A stretch of DNA of 64,000 bases from Candidatus Defluviibacterium haderslevense (GTDB lineage Bacteria; Bacteroidota; Bacteroidia; Chitinophagales; Saprospiraceae), in NCBI GenBank assembly GCA_016712225.1, contig JADJRL010000003.1, forward strand, positions 517,001 to 581,000, read 5' to 3'. The notes under the pieces were generated by a model that saw only the letters and a program-made list of their open reading frames with translations, made no database searches and was not told where the DNA came from. Numbering within the stretch: position 1 is the stretch's first letter; each line of letters starts with the position of its first letter. The position numbers and the translations under genes were made by a program. This document shows positions 1 through 9,203 of this stretch, one piece after another.

Positions 1-2
1 GT

Positions 3-317
3 TCTGTTGACTATTTCAAGACACATGAAAGTTTTGATAAAAAAGAATTTGAGAAAGATGTTTTTCAAGATTCAGGAATTATAAAATCATTCCAAAATTT
101 TGATTCAAATTACAGAGAGGAAAATGATATTGAACTTTCAGACAGCTTTGACATTTCACAGCAAGCAGTAAAAAAGCAAGCAAGAGTTTTCAAAAGTGTT
201 TTAAAATTGGACAAGAATTTTCACATCTATATTCATGGCAACCGAGAATTGATTGAACAGGGGGTTGAGAACGACGGAAGAAAATTTTATAAAATCTATT
301 ATATAGACGAAAGTTAA
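3..317 (+). CDS. Nucleoid-associated protein, NdpA-like, C-terminal part (5' truncated by window)
   Basis: The frame is open from the window edge to a TAA at 315-317 and gives the last 104 residues of a protein. The end carries the stretch KSVLKLDKNFHIYIHGNRE followed by a short hydrophilic tail (FYKIYYIDES), which I recognise from the C-terminus of the 37-kDa nucleoid-associated protein family (NdpA/YejK, PF04245). Full-length members are roughly 330-350 residues, so about two thirds of the gene lies outside the window. Family members are DNA-associated; the exact role in Bacteroidota is unknown to me. No stop or frame problem is visible in the part present. The family call rests on memory of the C-terminal motif only. 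Confidence 0.75.
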   Translation, partial: SVDYFKTHESFDKKEFEKDVFQDSGIIKSFQNFDSNYREENDIELSDSFDISQQAVKKQARVFKSVLKLDKNFHIYIHGNRELIEQGVENDGRKFYKIYYIDES

Positions 318-791
318 ACGAAATGAAATAAGCTCTCACAAAAAATAATATACTATTAAATAAGGCATAAGCCAATATTGAAGCTAAGTATTTAAAAAGA
401 GTATTTTTTCTCCCAGTGTCGAAGGATTAGATTTGTTTTTTTTCACATTTCGGTTTTTTAATTATCTTTTCTTTATTCTGCAATTTTCATACTAGCCTGA
501 TCGTTTGTATCATCCAAGTGGGATTAAAGATTGTGGGGCGACTATTCCAGTCTGCATCAATGAAATAATAAACTTTCTGAATATTGTCCTGGATAAGTAG
601 ATTTAGATGCTACACTTAGTTATGGTTAATATAGCCAGGAGATGCTTAAATATTTGTCTCCTTGAGGTCACATGTATGCGATTGATGTGGATCCTTTTGA
701 ATTACACCGCACTAAATTAACATAGGGAAGGTGAATTTGGAAATTTAACAAATAATCATTGTAGAATTTAGAACAAGTAAATTAGTCTTTT
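318..791. other. Intergenic region without recognised gene
   Basis: This AT-rich stretch of about 470 bases lies between two convergent genes. I see only short open frames with no start support, no tRNA-like folding and no clear terminator hairpin followed by a T tract. It may be old, decayed sequence; nothing in it could be assigned. Confidence 0.5.
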
Positions 792-3700
792 TTATTTTAA
801 TAGACTTACCTCCCCAGTTATCTGAAATTCTTTACCTGTTACGTCTTTAAATCTTATCAAATAAATAAATACACTTGGATTAACTTTTCTGCCATATGCT
901 GTACCATCCCAAGCTCCAATAAGTGAATTTGGAATTCCTCCTTTACTTTCAAAAACTCTATTGCCCCATCGATCATAGATTTGAAGCAAGTCAACTTGAG
1001 CAATACTATTATCAGAGATTAAATTAAAATAGTCATTGATATTATCTCCATTTGGCGAGAAAACATTAGGAACATTGAATACTTGAGAAGCTACTATAAC
1101 TATTAAATATTTATGGAAGCAACCAATTTCATCCTGTCCTTCGTAATTATACTTAGATACACCGGCCAATGCGATTGTGTGTGCTTTTTTGCATGTATCA
1201 CACTCGATTCTTCCTGGTCCAGTCCATGAATGAATTGCATATTTATTATTGTTGTTAAAATTTGTCGATAATTGGATTGGATCTCCAACATTAACAAAAA
1301 GACTATCTACACCATAGTCTTGGATGTAAGAATCATCAAAGTTGATTTTTACATTCTGAACAAATTTACATCCATTGGAATCTATAATTTGCAATTTATA
1401 ATCTCCATTTTTTAGGCCACTAATTTGATTTTGAGTCAAACCAACTTCCTTTTCATTCAAAAAATACTGTTTTGCATGAGCTCCACTAATTTGTTGGATT
1501 AATATCCTTCCCTTCAGTGAATCATAACATGAACCATCCACTGTTTTTAGATCAAAACAAAAACATGCTGGTTCCGGAATTACGACTTTGTGCTTTGTAA
1601 TACACCCTCCCGCATCTATAAGTTGAAGCTCGTATGAGTTAGAAATCAGATTTGATATATCCTTCGTTGTATCTTGAGTATTCCAATAATATAAATAAGG
1701 TTCTTTGCCTCCTTGAATACTAAGTTTTATTGAAGCGTTCTTATCCCCAATGCATTTATTTTGATTAATTGAATCAACAAATGTAATCTCTGGTTCAATT
1801 ACAAGATGAATTAGAATCATAGAATCACATAAATTAGTAGATTTTTCAGTATAAATATAATTTCCAGATTCAGTAAAAGTTCTGTTTCCAAGATTAAGCA
1901 ATTGTCCAAAACATATGCTTGTATCAATTTTGGTTGTTTTAGTACTGCGAATATTTAAATCCAGATTTATTATACTATCACAATTATGCACACTTTTCAG
2001 AAGGACTAAATATTGACCAGCACTTGAGAATCTTTGACTTCCAATTTGATAGAATGCCCCCTCACAAATTGTATCTCTAATTGTTCCAGAATAAATATTA
2101 TTTGTTTTCAAATTTAATACAATGTTACTATCACAATTGGAGCTATTTGTAGTTTTTAAATGATACTGCCCACTTAAGTAGTACTTTGTATTTAATACTT
2201 CTACATAGTTGCCATCACAAATAGAACTATCTATAATCACTGATCTATGTGAATTTACTTTAAGATCCAAGATAACCACACTATCACATGTGAATCTATT
2301 CTGAAATGTATCTCTATAGATTCCTGAAGTTGTGTAATTGGCATTGCCAACCTTGAAAAATGTTCCTTCGCAGATTTGAGTATCTATTTTAATAATATTC
2401 TTAGGATGATCAATAATACTAATTTGTACCATACTATCACAATTATTGACATTCGTATAAACCTCTTCATAAAGCCCAGCTTGACTGTAAGATTTAACAC
2501 CAATTCGCAAAGAGTCTCCGCTGCATTTGTTAAATAATAATTTAGTAGTATCTCTAGAATTATATTCAATTTCAAGTTGAATAATACTGTCACAGCTCGA
2601 AATACTTGAGAAATTGTAAGAATAAATTCCTGGCTTTTTTAATATCTTCCCATAAAAGTCAATTGAATCACCCATGCAAATATTTAACTTTCTAGATTCT
2701 ATGAAATTTGAATTTACAACAAGTTGAATATCCAAAATGCTATCACATCCTTGTTTAGTTAAAAGGGTATCAAAGTATATTCCTGTTGTATTGTATTTTT
2801 TTCCAGCAACAAAAACTGAATCACCATTGCAAATTTCTTTTTTTATTGTTGTGAGTAATTGCTGTTCTTCATACAGAAATGGTTTGCTAAATTGGCAATT
2901 GTTATTATAACTTATTCTCAATACATATAAACCTTTATTTCCTTTGGGGATTCTCAAATTAACTTGTGTTTCTTTTAAAATAGCAATGCCATTTTTATAC
3001 CATTGGTACTTTACGGGATAATTTGACAAATTATTTGGATTCAACTGAACTGTATCTAGACAAGGATTTCCAGTGATGTTAATATCCAAAAACTCAAACT
3101 TTACAGACTCCTCTAGAACAAAATCATCAAGCCAGTAATAATGGAAACTATCTGCTTCTGCGCACGATGGACCAATGGCAATTGCTGTGACATCAAATGA
3201 TGACTTAAATCTAATTTTTACTCTTTTCCATTCATTTTTGCCAGAAATTGTAGCAGTGCTCAATTCTAACCAATTGGGATTTTGTAAAGGGCAATTTGTA
3301 TTTATAAGTGAATTGCCAAACGGAAGATCAAAACAGTTCTTAGTTGCAAAAATCCCGATATTAAACTTTGGACTTGAAGGATATCTTAGACCATCTGCAA
3401 ACCCTAGCCAAAAATTTAAAACATATTCCTTTCCTGCTTTTATTGGACTATTTAAACAAGCTCCAATATATTCTTTATAAATAAAAGTATCATTTAAATC
3501 ATTAATTAGCTTTTGGTCAATTATTCCAACATAACCTCTTCCTGCTGGTAGCGGTTGTGGGGGATATATAAGATTTTGAGGAGAATTTTTAAATCCACAT
3601 AAATTATAGTAATCAGGAGTAGCCGTTGAGGCCTGAATCCAATCAATACAGCGGTCCATTTGACTAACATTAGTTGGACACATTGAAAATTTTTCAAAAG

Positions 3701-3917
3701 AGGGATTAGGGATTAATGAATTAATATTAAAAATTGAATCCACTAGACCATTGCATATGCAATCAGCATCTTGGATATCTATCAGTCCATCGCCATCATC
3801 GTCAATAGCATTATCGCATATCTCTACCAAGTACCCTTGAGCTATGTTAATTTCGTATGTAAAAATACAGCTAATCCAAAAAAGTGTAGAAATAGTTCTG
3901 ATGCAATTTATTTTAAT
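792..3917 (-). CDS. Large surface protein with C-terminal T9SS type B sorting domain; non-ATG start
   Basis: The protein is about 1041 residues if counted from an ATT codon at 3917-3915. Upstream of the first TTG (3830) the frame stays open and encodes a readable signal peptide (ISTLFWISCIF, then NIAQG), so the TTG cannot be the real start of an exported protein. An in-frame ATG at 3932-3930 is followed at once by TAA and, two codons on, TGA. After the signal comes an acidic Ca-binding-like stretch (DNAIDDDGDGLID), a lectin-like N-terminal region with many aromatic residues, then about seven roughly 50-residue repeats (about nt 1798-2845) of the pattern ICxGDS...GxY...CDSI. A SprB-like repeat follows, and the last ~95 residues (VPNVFSPNGD, IYDRWGNRVF, WDGT) match the gliding-motility/T9SS type B C-terminal domain. 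Export by T9SS to the cell surface is inferred. Start region may be damaged. Confidence 0.8.
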   Translation of the reverse strand: MKINCIRTISTLFWISCIFTYEINIAQGYLVEICDNAIDDDGDGLIDIQDADCICNGLVDSIFNINSLIPNPSFEKFSMCPTNVSQMDRCIDWIQASTATPDYYNLCGFKNSPQNLIYPPQPLPAGRGYVGIIDQKLINDLNDTFIYKEYIGACLNSPIKAGKEYVLNFWLGFADGLRYPSSPKFNIGIFATKNCFDLPFGNSLINTNCPLQNPNWLELSTATISGKNEWKRVKIRFKSSFDVTAIAIGPSCAEADSFHYYWLDDFVLEESVKFEFLDINITGNPCLDTVQLNPNNLSNYPVKYQWYKNGIAILKETQVNLRIPKGNKGLYVLRISYNNNCQFSKPFLYEEQQLLTTIKKEICNGDSVFVAGKKYNTTGIYFDTLLTKQGCDSILDIQLVVNSNFIESRKLNICMGDSIDFYGKILKKPGIYSYNFSSISSCDSIIQLEIEYNSRDTTKLLFNKCSGDSLRIGVKSYSQAGLYEEVYTNVNNCDSMVQISIIDHPKNIIKIDTQICEGTFFKVGNANYTTSGIYRDTFQNRFTCDSVVILDLKVNSHRSVIIDSSICDGNYVEVLNTKYYLSGQYHLKTTNSSNCDSNIVLNLKTNNIYSGTIRDTICEGAFYQIGSQRFSSAGQYLVLLKSVHNCDSIINLDLNIRSTKTTKIDTSICFGQLLNLGNRTFTESGNYIYTEKSTNLCDSMILIHLVIEPEITFVDSINQNKCIGDKNASIKLSIQGGKEPYLYYWNTQDTTKDISNLISNSYELQLIDAGGCITKHKVVIPEPACFCFDLKTVDGSCYDSLKGRILIQQISGAHAKQYFLNEKEVGLTQNQISGLKNGDYKLQIIDSNGCKFVQNVKINFDDSYIQDYGVDSLFVNVGDPIQLSTNFNNNNKYAIHSWTGPGRIECDTCKKAHTIALAGVSKYNYEGQDEIGCFHKYLIVIVASQVFNVPNVFSPNGDNINDYFNLISDNSIAQVDLLQIYDRWGNRVFESKGGIPNSLIGAWDGTAYGRKVNPSVFIYLIRFKDVTGKEFQITGEVSLLK

Positions 3918-4024
3918 ATTTCAAATTTACATTAATTGATTTGAATTTCTTCCAAGAATGCTAAGATTTATTTTCTATTGATTTAAAATAATAATTTAAT
4001 ACAATATGTAAAAGGATTAATAAA

Positions 4025-4336
4025 ATGGACAATATAAAAATATTTGAAAATAAAAAAGTACGCAGCAAATACGATCAGGAACAGGAAATGTGGTATTGCA
4101 GTAATGTAGATATTGTAGGCATTTTAACCGACCAGCCAACAGTGGATCGAGCCAGAAACTATTGGAAGGTGCTAAAAAGCAGGCTTTTGAAAGAAGGAAA
4201 TGAAACGGTTACAAATTGTAACCAGTTGAAACTGCAAGCCGAAGATGGCAAAATGCGATTGACAGATGAAGGTAATGTAGAACAGATTTTTCGATTGGTT
4301 CAATCCATACCTTCTCAAAAGGCAGAACCCTTTTAA
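4025..4336 (+). pseudogene. Truncated BRO-N/DinD-like phage antirepressor fragment
   Basis: The 103 residues start ATG with MDNIKIFENKKVRSKYD and contain WYCSNVDIVGILTD, YWKVLKSRLLKEG and QSIPSQKAEPF. These match the N-terminal BRO-N-type DNA-binding half of antirepressor/DinD-like proteins found widely in Bacteroidota, which are usually well over 250 residues. In family members the motif continues KAEPFKLWLA; here the lysine position is a TAA, and the next codons still read LWL before the sequence runs into a heptamer repeat. I therefore call it a remnant ended by a nonsense change and loss of the C-terminal half. A short DNA-binding protein could still be made, but there is no sign of phage neighbours. 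Confidence 0.65.
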
Positions 4337-4343
4337 CTATGGC

Positions 4344-4378
4344 TAATGGATAATGGATAATGGTTAATGGTTAATGGT
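4344..4378. repeat. Five tandem copies of a 7-bp unit (TAATGGW)
   Basis: Units TAATGGA, TAATGGA, TAATGGT, TAATGGT, TAATGGT run without gaps, followed by a degenerate TAAGGT. The array begins a few bases after the stop of the antirepressor remnant. Arrays of this size can vary in copy number by slippage. No coding role is visible. Confidence 0.85.
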
Positions 4379-4467
4379 TAAGGTTAACTACTTAATAGAT
4401 AGAACACTGGTTTTCTGGCTTACAAACGCCTTTTCAGAAACCAAAAACACAAATTGATAAAAATCCC

Positions 4468-5520
4468 CTATCTAAAACTCGCATTAATCCCGCTCAACTT
4501 CGCATTACCAGGACACAAGACTTCTTTTTGAAGCAAATTCAATGGTGTGTCTGTAGTATTGAGCACCGTATGTAAATCTTTGCTTTCTGTATTGAAATAC
4601 ATGAGTCCGGTTGGAATTTCACCTCTCGATTTGGCTTCAAATATCTTGGTGATGGTGGATAATTTATCTGTTGGATCCCAATTTGATGCTAGCTTGTGAA
4701 TCTGGATATAGGATTCATCATGTAGTTGGATTTGTTGAGTAGTACCTTCTTCCTGGGAATTAGTTATTTCAGTTTTAACTGGAACCAAATCTATGGCTGA
4801 AGTAGCTTCCATGTGTTCTCGGGTATAGTCATATGATTTCGTGGAACCGACATTATTGTTGAATGTAACACAAGGTGAGATGACGTCAATGAAAGCGAAT
4901 CCTGGATGCGATAATCCCGCTTTGATTAATGGAATTAATTGATGCTTGTCTCCGGAGAAACTACGTGCTGCGAATGTCGCTCCTAATTCTATACTGAGTG
5001 ATACCAAGTCTATTCCTTGAAACATATTCTCGGCACCAGATTTATTGATCGATCCTTCATCAGCTGTTGCTGAATCCTGACCTTTAGTTAATCCATAACA
5101 GCCATTATTCATGACGATATATAACATGTTTAGATTTCTTCGAATGGCATGTACGAATTGGCCCATCCCTATTGAAGCTGAATCTCCATCACCGCTCACA
5201 CCAAGATAAATTAAATCTTTATTAGCTAATATAGCACCTGTCGCCACAGAAGGCATCCTGCCATGTACTGAATTAAATCCATGCGAATTCCCTAAGAAGT
5301 ATGTAGGTGTCTTGGATGAGCACCCTATCCCAGATAATTTGGCTAAACGATGAGGCTCAATGGCCATTTCAAAACATGCCTGAACAATAGCTCCACTTAT
5401 GGAATCATGCCCACATCCTGCACATAAAGTTGATATGGCTCCTTCATATTCTCTTCGGGCAAAACCAATTTTATTCACTGGCAACTTCGGATGTCTGAAA
5501 CTGGGTTTAACGTATGTCAT
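4468..5520 (-). CDS. korB: 2-oxoacid:ferredoxin oxidoreductase, beta (TPP-binding) subunit
   Basis: The 350-residue protein carries the beta-subunit hallmarks: CAGCGH at residues 33-38, the thiamine pyrophosphate/Mg motif beginning GDGDS at 110-114 and closing at NN 138-139 followed by YGLTKGQ. It would pair with the alpha subunit encoded just upstream to oxidise a 2-oxoacid, most probably 2-oxoglutarate, to its CoA thioester while passing electrons to ferredoxin. It lies 39 bp downstream of korA in the same direction and is the last gene of a three-gene operon. ATG start at 5520. The exact substrate (2-oxoglutarate rather than pyruvate or branched-chain 2-oxoacids) is inferred from overall resemblance and operon type, not from a single residue. 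Confidence 0.88.
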   Translation of the reverse strand: MTYVKPSFRHPKLPVNKIGFARREYEGAISTLCAGCGHDSISGAIVQACFEMAIEPHRLAKLSGIGCSSKTPTYFLGNSHGFNSVHGRMPSVATGAILANKDLIYLGVSGDGDSASIGMGQFVHAIRRNLNMLYIVMNNGCYGLTKGQDSATADEGSINKSGAENMFQGIDLVSLSIELGATFAARSFSGDKHQLIPLIKAGLSHPGFAFIDVISPCVTFNNNVGSTKSYDYTREHMEATSAIDLVPVKTEITNSQEEGTTQQIQLHDESYIQIHKLASNWDPTDKLSTITKIFEAKSRGEIPTGLMYFNTESKDLHTVLNTTDTPLNLLQKEVLCPGNAKLSGINASFR

Positions 5521-5559
5521 CTGATTGACTTAAGTTTATTAGAATTAATAATTTATGGC

Positions 5560-7359
5560 TCATTTAATTTGAGACATCATACTCTGATAAATAAATGCTG
5601 CCGTAATAGGCATTCCATTGTATTGCAACACTTTCAATAATTTATTCGGATTGATATCCAATTCGATCATGAGTAACGATCTGAATTGTGCATCGCGGTT
5701 TTGTTCGATAACAAATATTTGTTCGTGCTGATCAATAAATTGCTTCACTTCATTTGAGAATGGAAAAGAAAGCATACGCATTTCATTGACCAGTATATTT
5801 TTTTCTTTTAATAAATCTACGGTCTCTTGAGCAGCATAACTCGATGTTCCAAAATAAATAATACCAATCTTGGCATTTGGATTATGAATGGTAATTTCAG
5901 GAGCTGGAACCTGTGTTTTAGCAGTGTTCCATTTTTTAACTAGGCGATCCATATTTTTGGCATACACATCACCGTCTTCCGTATATTTAGCATACTCATC
6001 TCTTGAAGATCCTCTGGTAAAAAAGGAACCTTTAGTAGGATGAGTTCCTGGAATGGTTCTGTATGGAATTCCGTCTCCATCTACATCAAGATATCGACCA
6101 AAACTCATTTCATCGAGATCTTTAGCTGATAATACTTTTCCTCGATCATATTTCTTCTCTTCATCCCATGCAAATGGCTTGCAGAGATGATCATTCATAC
6201 CAAGATCAAGATCAGTAAGCATAATAACCGCTGTTTGGAATCGCTCTGCCAGATCGAATGCGATTACAGTAAAGTCAAAACATTCCGTAGGATTGGCAGG
6301 AAATAATAATATATGTTTGGTGTCACCATGTGAAGCAAAAGCTGCAGCTAGCACATCCGATTGTTGGGTTCTGGTTGGCATTCCTGTGGAAGGCCCACTC
6401 CGTTGTACATCGATAAGCACCGCTGGTATTTCTGCAAAATAGGACAAGCCCAAAAATTCACTCATAAGTGAAACACCCGGACCACTAGTAGCCGTAAAAG
6501 CCCGAGCCCCATTCCAGGTAGCTCCAAGCACCATGCCTATAGCAGCAAGTTCATCTTCTGCTTGTACTATGGCAAAATTTTTCTTTCCAGTGTCCGGATC
6601 TACTCGGTATTTATTACACCATTTTTCGAATGCATTCATTACGCTCGTTGATGGAGTTATGGGATACCAAGATCCTACAGTTGCACCTGCGAATAATGCA
6701 CCAAGACCACATGCATTATTTCCTTCTACAAGTATCCGATCTCCAACCAAATCACGTTTTTCAAGATGAAGGGGAAGTGGACATACAAAATGTTCAGATG
6801 CATATTTAATTCCTAAATGAAGGGCTTGAATATTGCCCGGTATTAATTTTTCTTTTTTCTTAAATTGTTCTTTAATAAGCTGCTCCAGAATTTCTACTTC
6901 AATATTAACTAATGCTGCTAAAGCCCCAACATAAATCACATTTTTCAACAACATATGTTGACTTGATTCAGGATAATGATCCATACACAATTGGATCATT
7001 GGAATACCTATATAATGGATGTCTTCTCGAAACAATTCTTCAGCAAGCAATTTGGTAGAATCATAAATGAGATATCCACCAGACTTCACTTCCTGAACAT
7101 CCTTAGCCATACTTTGGGCATTGATCGCCACCATGATATCGACACCTTCTCTACGACCGAGGTAGCCCTTTTCACTAACCCGAACTTCATACCAAGTAGG
7201 TAGTCCTTGGATATTGGATGGAAAAATATTTTTTGGTGATACGGGAATACCCATTCTAAAAACAGATTTGGCAAACATATTATTTGCGCTGGCAGATCCT
7301 GTTCCATTGACATTAGCGAATCGAACGACTAAGTCATTGATTAATATTTCGTTGCTCAT
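5560..7359 (-). CDS. korA: 2-oxoacid:ferredoxin oxidoreductase, fused gamma-alpha subunit
   Basis: The protein has 599 residues from the ATG at 7359-7357. That start is chosen because its ATGA overlaps the upstream stop codon; a GTG three codons earlier would give a longer overlap. Residues about 1-185 form the gamma domain (NGTGSASANNMF near 18-29). From about 213 (GNNACGLGALFAG, then WYPITPSTSV) comes the alpha pyrimidine-binding domain, with the CoA/TPP region GPSTGMPTRTQQSD near 327-340. The C-terminal third is the transketolase-C-like part. Gamma-alpha fusion is the usual form of 2-oxoglutarate ferredoxin oxidoreductase in Bacteroidota. Together with the beta subunit it forms the catalytic enzyme in the cytoplasm, feeding reduced ferredoxin or the partner flavoprotein. 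Confidence 0.9.
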   Translation of the reverse strand: MSNEILINDLVVRFANVNGTGSASANNMFAKSVFRMGIPVSPKNIFPSNIQGLPTWYEVRVSEKGYLGRREGVDIMVAINAQSMAKDVQEVKSGGYLIYDSTKLLAEELFREDIHYIGIPMIQLCMDHYPESSQHMLLKNVIYVGALAALVNIEVEILEQLIKEQFKKKEKLIPGNIQALHLGIKYASEHFVCPLPLHLEKRDLVGDRILVEGNNACGLGALFAGATVGSWYPITPSTSVMNAFEKWCNKYRVDPDTGKKNFAIVQAEDELAAIGMVLGATWNGARAFTATSGPGVSLMSEFLGLSYFAEIPAVLIDVQRSGPSTGMPTRTQQSDVLAAAFASHGDTKHILLFPANPTECFDFTVIAFDLAERFQTAVIMLTDLDLGMNDHLCKPFAWDEEKKYDRGKVLSAKDLDEMSFGRYLDVDGDGIPYRTIPGTHPTKGSFFTRGSSRDEYAKYTEDGDVYAKNMDRLVKKWNTAKTQVPAPEITIHNPNAKIGIIYFGTSSYAAQETVDLLKEKNILVNEMRMLSFPFSNEVKQFIDQHEQIFVIEQNRDAQFRSLLMIELDINPNKLLKVLQYNGMPITAAFIYQSMMSQIK

Positions 7360-9128
7360 AAAGTACACGCTTTGGCAGCATTATATAAATATTTTTGCAT
7401 ATCCCAAGCTGCAGTTGGGCATCGTTCTGCACAGAGTCCACAGTGAAGACACATGTCTTCATCTTTGATCATAATGCGTCCGGTAGGTAATGTTTCTGAA
7501 ATGTATAAATCCTGACTTAAATTAGTAGAAGGTGCATTGAGACGCTGTCTTAAATCATGCTCTTCACCATTCATTTCAAAGGTAATACATGTGGTCGGAC
7601 AAATATCAACACAGGCATCACATTCTATACATTTATTTGTCGTAAATATAGTCTGAACATCGCAGTTTAAGCATCGTTGCGCTTCCTTGAAAGCTAATTG
7701 TTCATTATATCCCAATTCCACTTCCATAAGACGATCTTTCAAGGTTTTCGTTTTATCAGCATGGGGCACTTTATACCTTAGATCGTCTGCCGTTTGGTTG
7801 TTATACGACCACTCATGTATCCCCATTTTTTGACGGGTCAGATTGGTCATTGGATCCGGTCTGTGATGAACGTCTTTATTGTTGCAATATAAATCTATGG
7901 ATATTGCGGCTTGGTGTCCATGAGCAACTGCTGTAATTACATTCTTTGGACCAAATGCGGAATCCCCACCAAAAAAAACTTTGGGATTGGTGGATTGAAA
8001 GGTCGTTTTATCCACTACAGGCATGTTCCACTCGTCAAATTCCAGACCCAAATCTCGTTCTATCCATGGGAAGCTATTCTCTTGTCCAATGGCCATCAGC
8101 ACATCATCCGCTTCCATGTATACGATTTCTCCGGTATTGACCAGATTGCGTTTACCATTGTCATATTGAGCTTCTACTTTTTCAAACTCCATGCCTACTA
8201 GCTTACCACCCTCCAGAACGAATCGTTTTGGTGAATGAAGATTGTAGAATGGGATATCTTCATGCTGAGCATCTTCTATCTCCCAAGGCGAGGCTTTCAT
8301 TTCATTAAATGGGCTTCGCACCACGACACGAACATTATCGCCACCCAACCTTCTAGAAGTCCGGCAGCAATCCATAGCAGTATTACCACCACCTATAACA
8401 ATGACGTTTTTTCCTATTTTCTCAGTATGCTCAAAAGCAACACTAGCCAACCACTCTATGCCAATATGAATATTAGCCTTAGCTTCTTCTCTACCGGGAA
8501 GATTGGCAAGATCCTTACCTCGTGGCGCTCCTGTTCCGATAAATACCGCATCATAATCTTTGGCCAACACTTCTTTTAATGAGGCTACATATGTTTTGAA
8601 TTGGGTATGGATGCCCATATCAAGGATATAATTGACCTCTTCGTTTAAGACGTCTTCCGGTAGTCTAAATGAAGGAATCTGACTGCGCATCATACCTCCT
8701 CCAGCAGGTTGTTCATCGAACAAATGTATTTCGTATCCCAGCGGTGCAAGATCCCTGGCCACTGTTAAAGAAGCCGGCCCGCCTCCAATGAGCGCTATTT
8801 TTTTGCCGTTTTTAATCGTTGGTATGCCTGGTATTAATGATTTGACATCCCCTTTAAAATCAGCAGCAACGCGCTTTAATCGGCAGATGGCCACTGGCTC
8901 CTCCTCCACACGCACTCTTCTACAAGCAGGTTCACAAGGTCTGTCACAAGTCCTACCCAAGATCCCAGGGAATACATTGGACACCCAGTTCACCATATAA
9001 GCCTCGGTGTATTTGCCGGCAGCTATGAGTCTGATGTATTCCGGAACAGGGGTATGTGCCGGACAGGCATACTGACAATCCACAACTTTGTGGAAGTATT
9101 CTGGATTTTTTATGTCTGTTGGATTCAA
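7356..9128 (-). CDS. GltD-like FAD/NAD(P) oxidoreductase with N- and C-terminal Fe-S clusters, Kor-associated
   Basis: The protein has 590 residues. Cys18, Cys22, Cys61, Cys65 and Cys69 (CQYAC, CDRPCEPAC) form the N-terminal cluster region typical of glutamate synthase small subunit-like enzymes. A FAD-binding GGGPAS motif lies near 115 and an NAD(P)-binding GGGNTAMD near 244. The C-terminal ~110 residues add ferredoxin-type clusters (CIECDACVDICP and CLHCGLCAERCP). It is the first gene of the operon and overlaps korA by 4 bp, so it probably shuttles electrons between the 2-oxoacid oxidoreductase and NAD(P)H. The start is TTG (9128-9126): the frame has a stop three codons upstream, and no internal ATG precedes the first cluster. 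Physiological direction of electron flow cannot be read from sequence. Confidence 0.85.
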   Translation of the reverse strand: MNPTDIKNPEYFHKVVDCQYACPAHTPVPEYIRLIAAGKYTEAYMVNWVSNVFPGILGRTCDRPCEPACRRVRVEEEPVAICRLKRVAADFKGDVKSLIPGIPTIKNGKKIALIGGGPASLTVARDLAPLGYEIHLFDEQPAGGGMMRSQIPSFRLPEDVLNEEVNYILDMGIHTQFKTYVASLKEVLAKDYDAVFIGTGAPRGKDLANLPGREEAKANIHIGIEWLASVAFEHTEKIGKNVIVIGGGNTAMDCCRTSRRLGGDNVRVVVRSPFNEMKASPWEIEDAQHEDIPFYNLHSPKRFVLEGGKLVGMEFEKVEAQYDNGKRNLVNTGEIVYMEADDVLMAIGQENSFPWIERDLGLEFDEWNMPVVDKTTFQSTNPKVFFGGDSAFGPKNVITAVAHGHQAAISIDLYCNNKDVHHRPDPMTNLTRQKMGIHEWSYNNQTADDLRYKVPHADKTKTLKDRLMEVELGYNEQLAFKEAQRCLNCDVQTIFTTNKCIECDACVDICPTTCITFEMNGEEHDLRQRLNAPSTNLSQDLYISETLPTGRIMIKDEDMCLHCGLCAERCPTAAWDMQKYLYNAAKACTL

Positions 9129-9146
9129 AGTCTTTTATTTGGACCG

Positions 9147-9154
9147 CAAAATTA
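9147..9154 (-). promoter_or_regulatory. Candidate -7 element (TAATTTTG) of the kor operon
   Basis: On the minus strand the octamer TAATTTTG fits the Bacteroidota -7 consensus TAnnTTTG and is followed by CGG. It sits 18 bases upstream of the TTG start codon, which would give a very short leader. I found no TTG at the usual -33 distance, so the assignment is tentative. Confidence 0.35.
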
Positions 9155-9203
9155 GGGTATTATATTCAATTTTATAGTGAAATTAAATCGAATTCCATAG
9201 GAT

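Noticed and set aside
318..791. Weak reading YYFIDADWNSRPT on the minus strand
   Set aside because: Only about 40 codons between stops and no further match; could be chance.
1798..2845. Regular ~150-bp repeats as a possible CRISPR or tandem DNA repeat
   Set aside because: They are protein-level repeats (ICxGDS ... CDSI) with diverged DNA, inside one open frame.
4397..4443. Hairpin GGTTTTCTG/CAGAAACC after the kor operon
   Set aside because: A bulged stem with a long loop and no T run on the minus strand; not convincing as a terminator.
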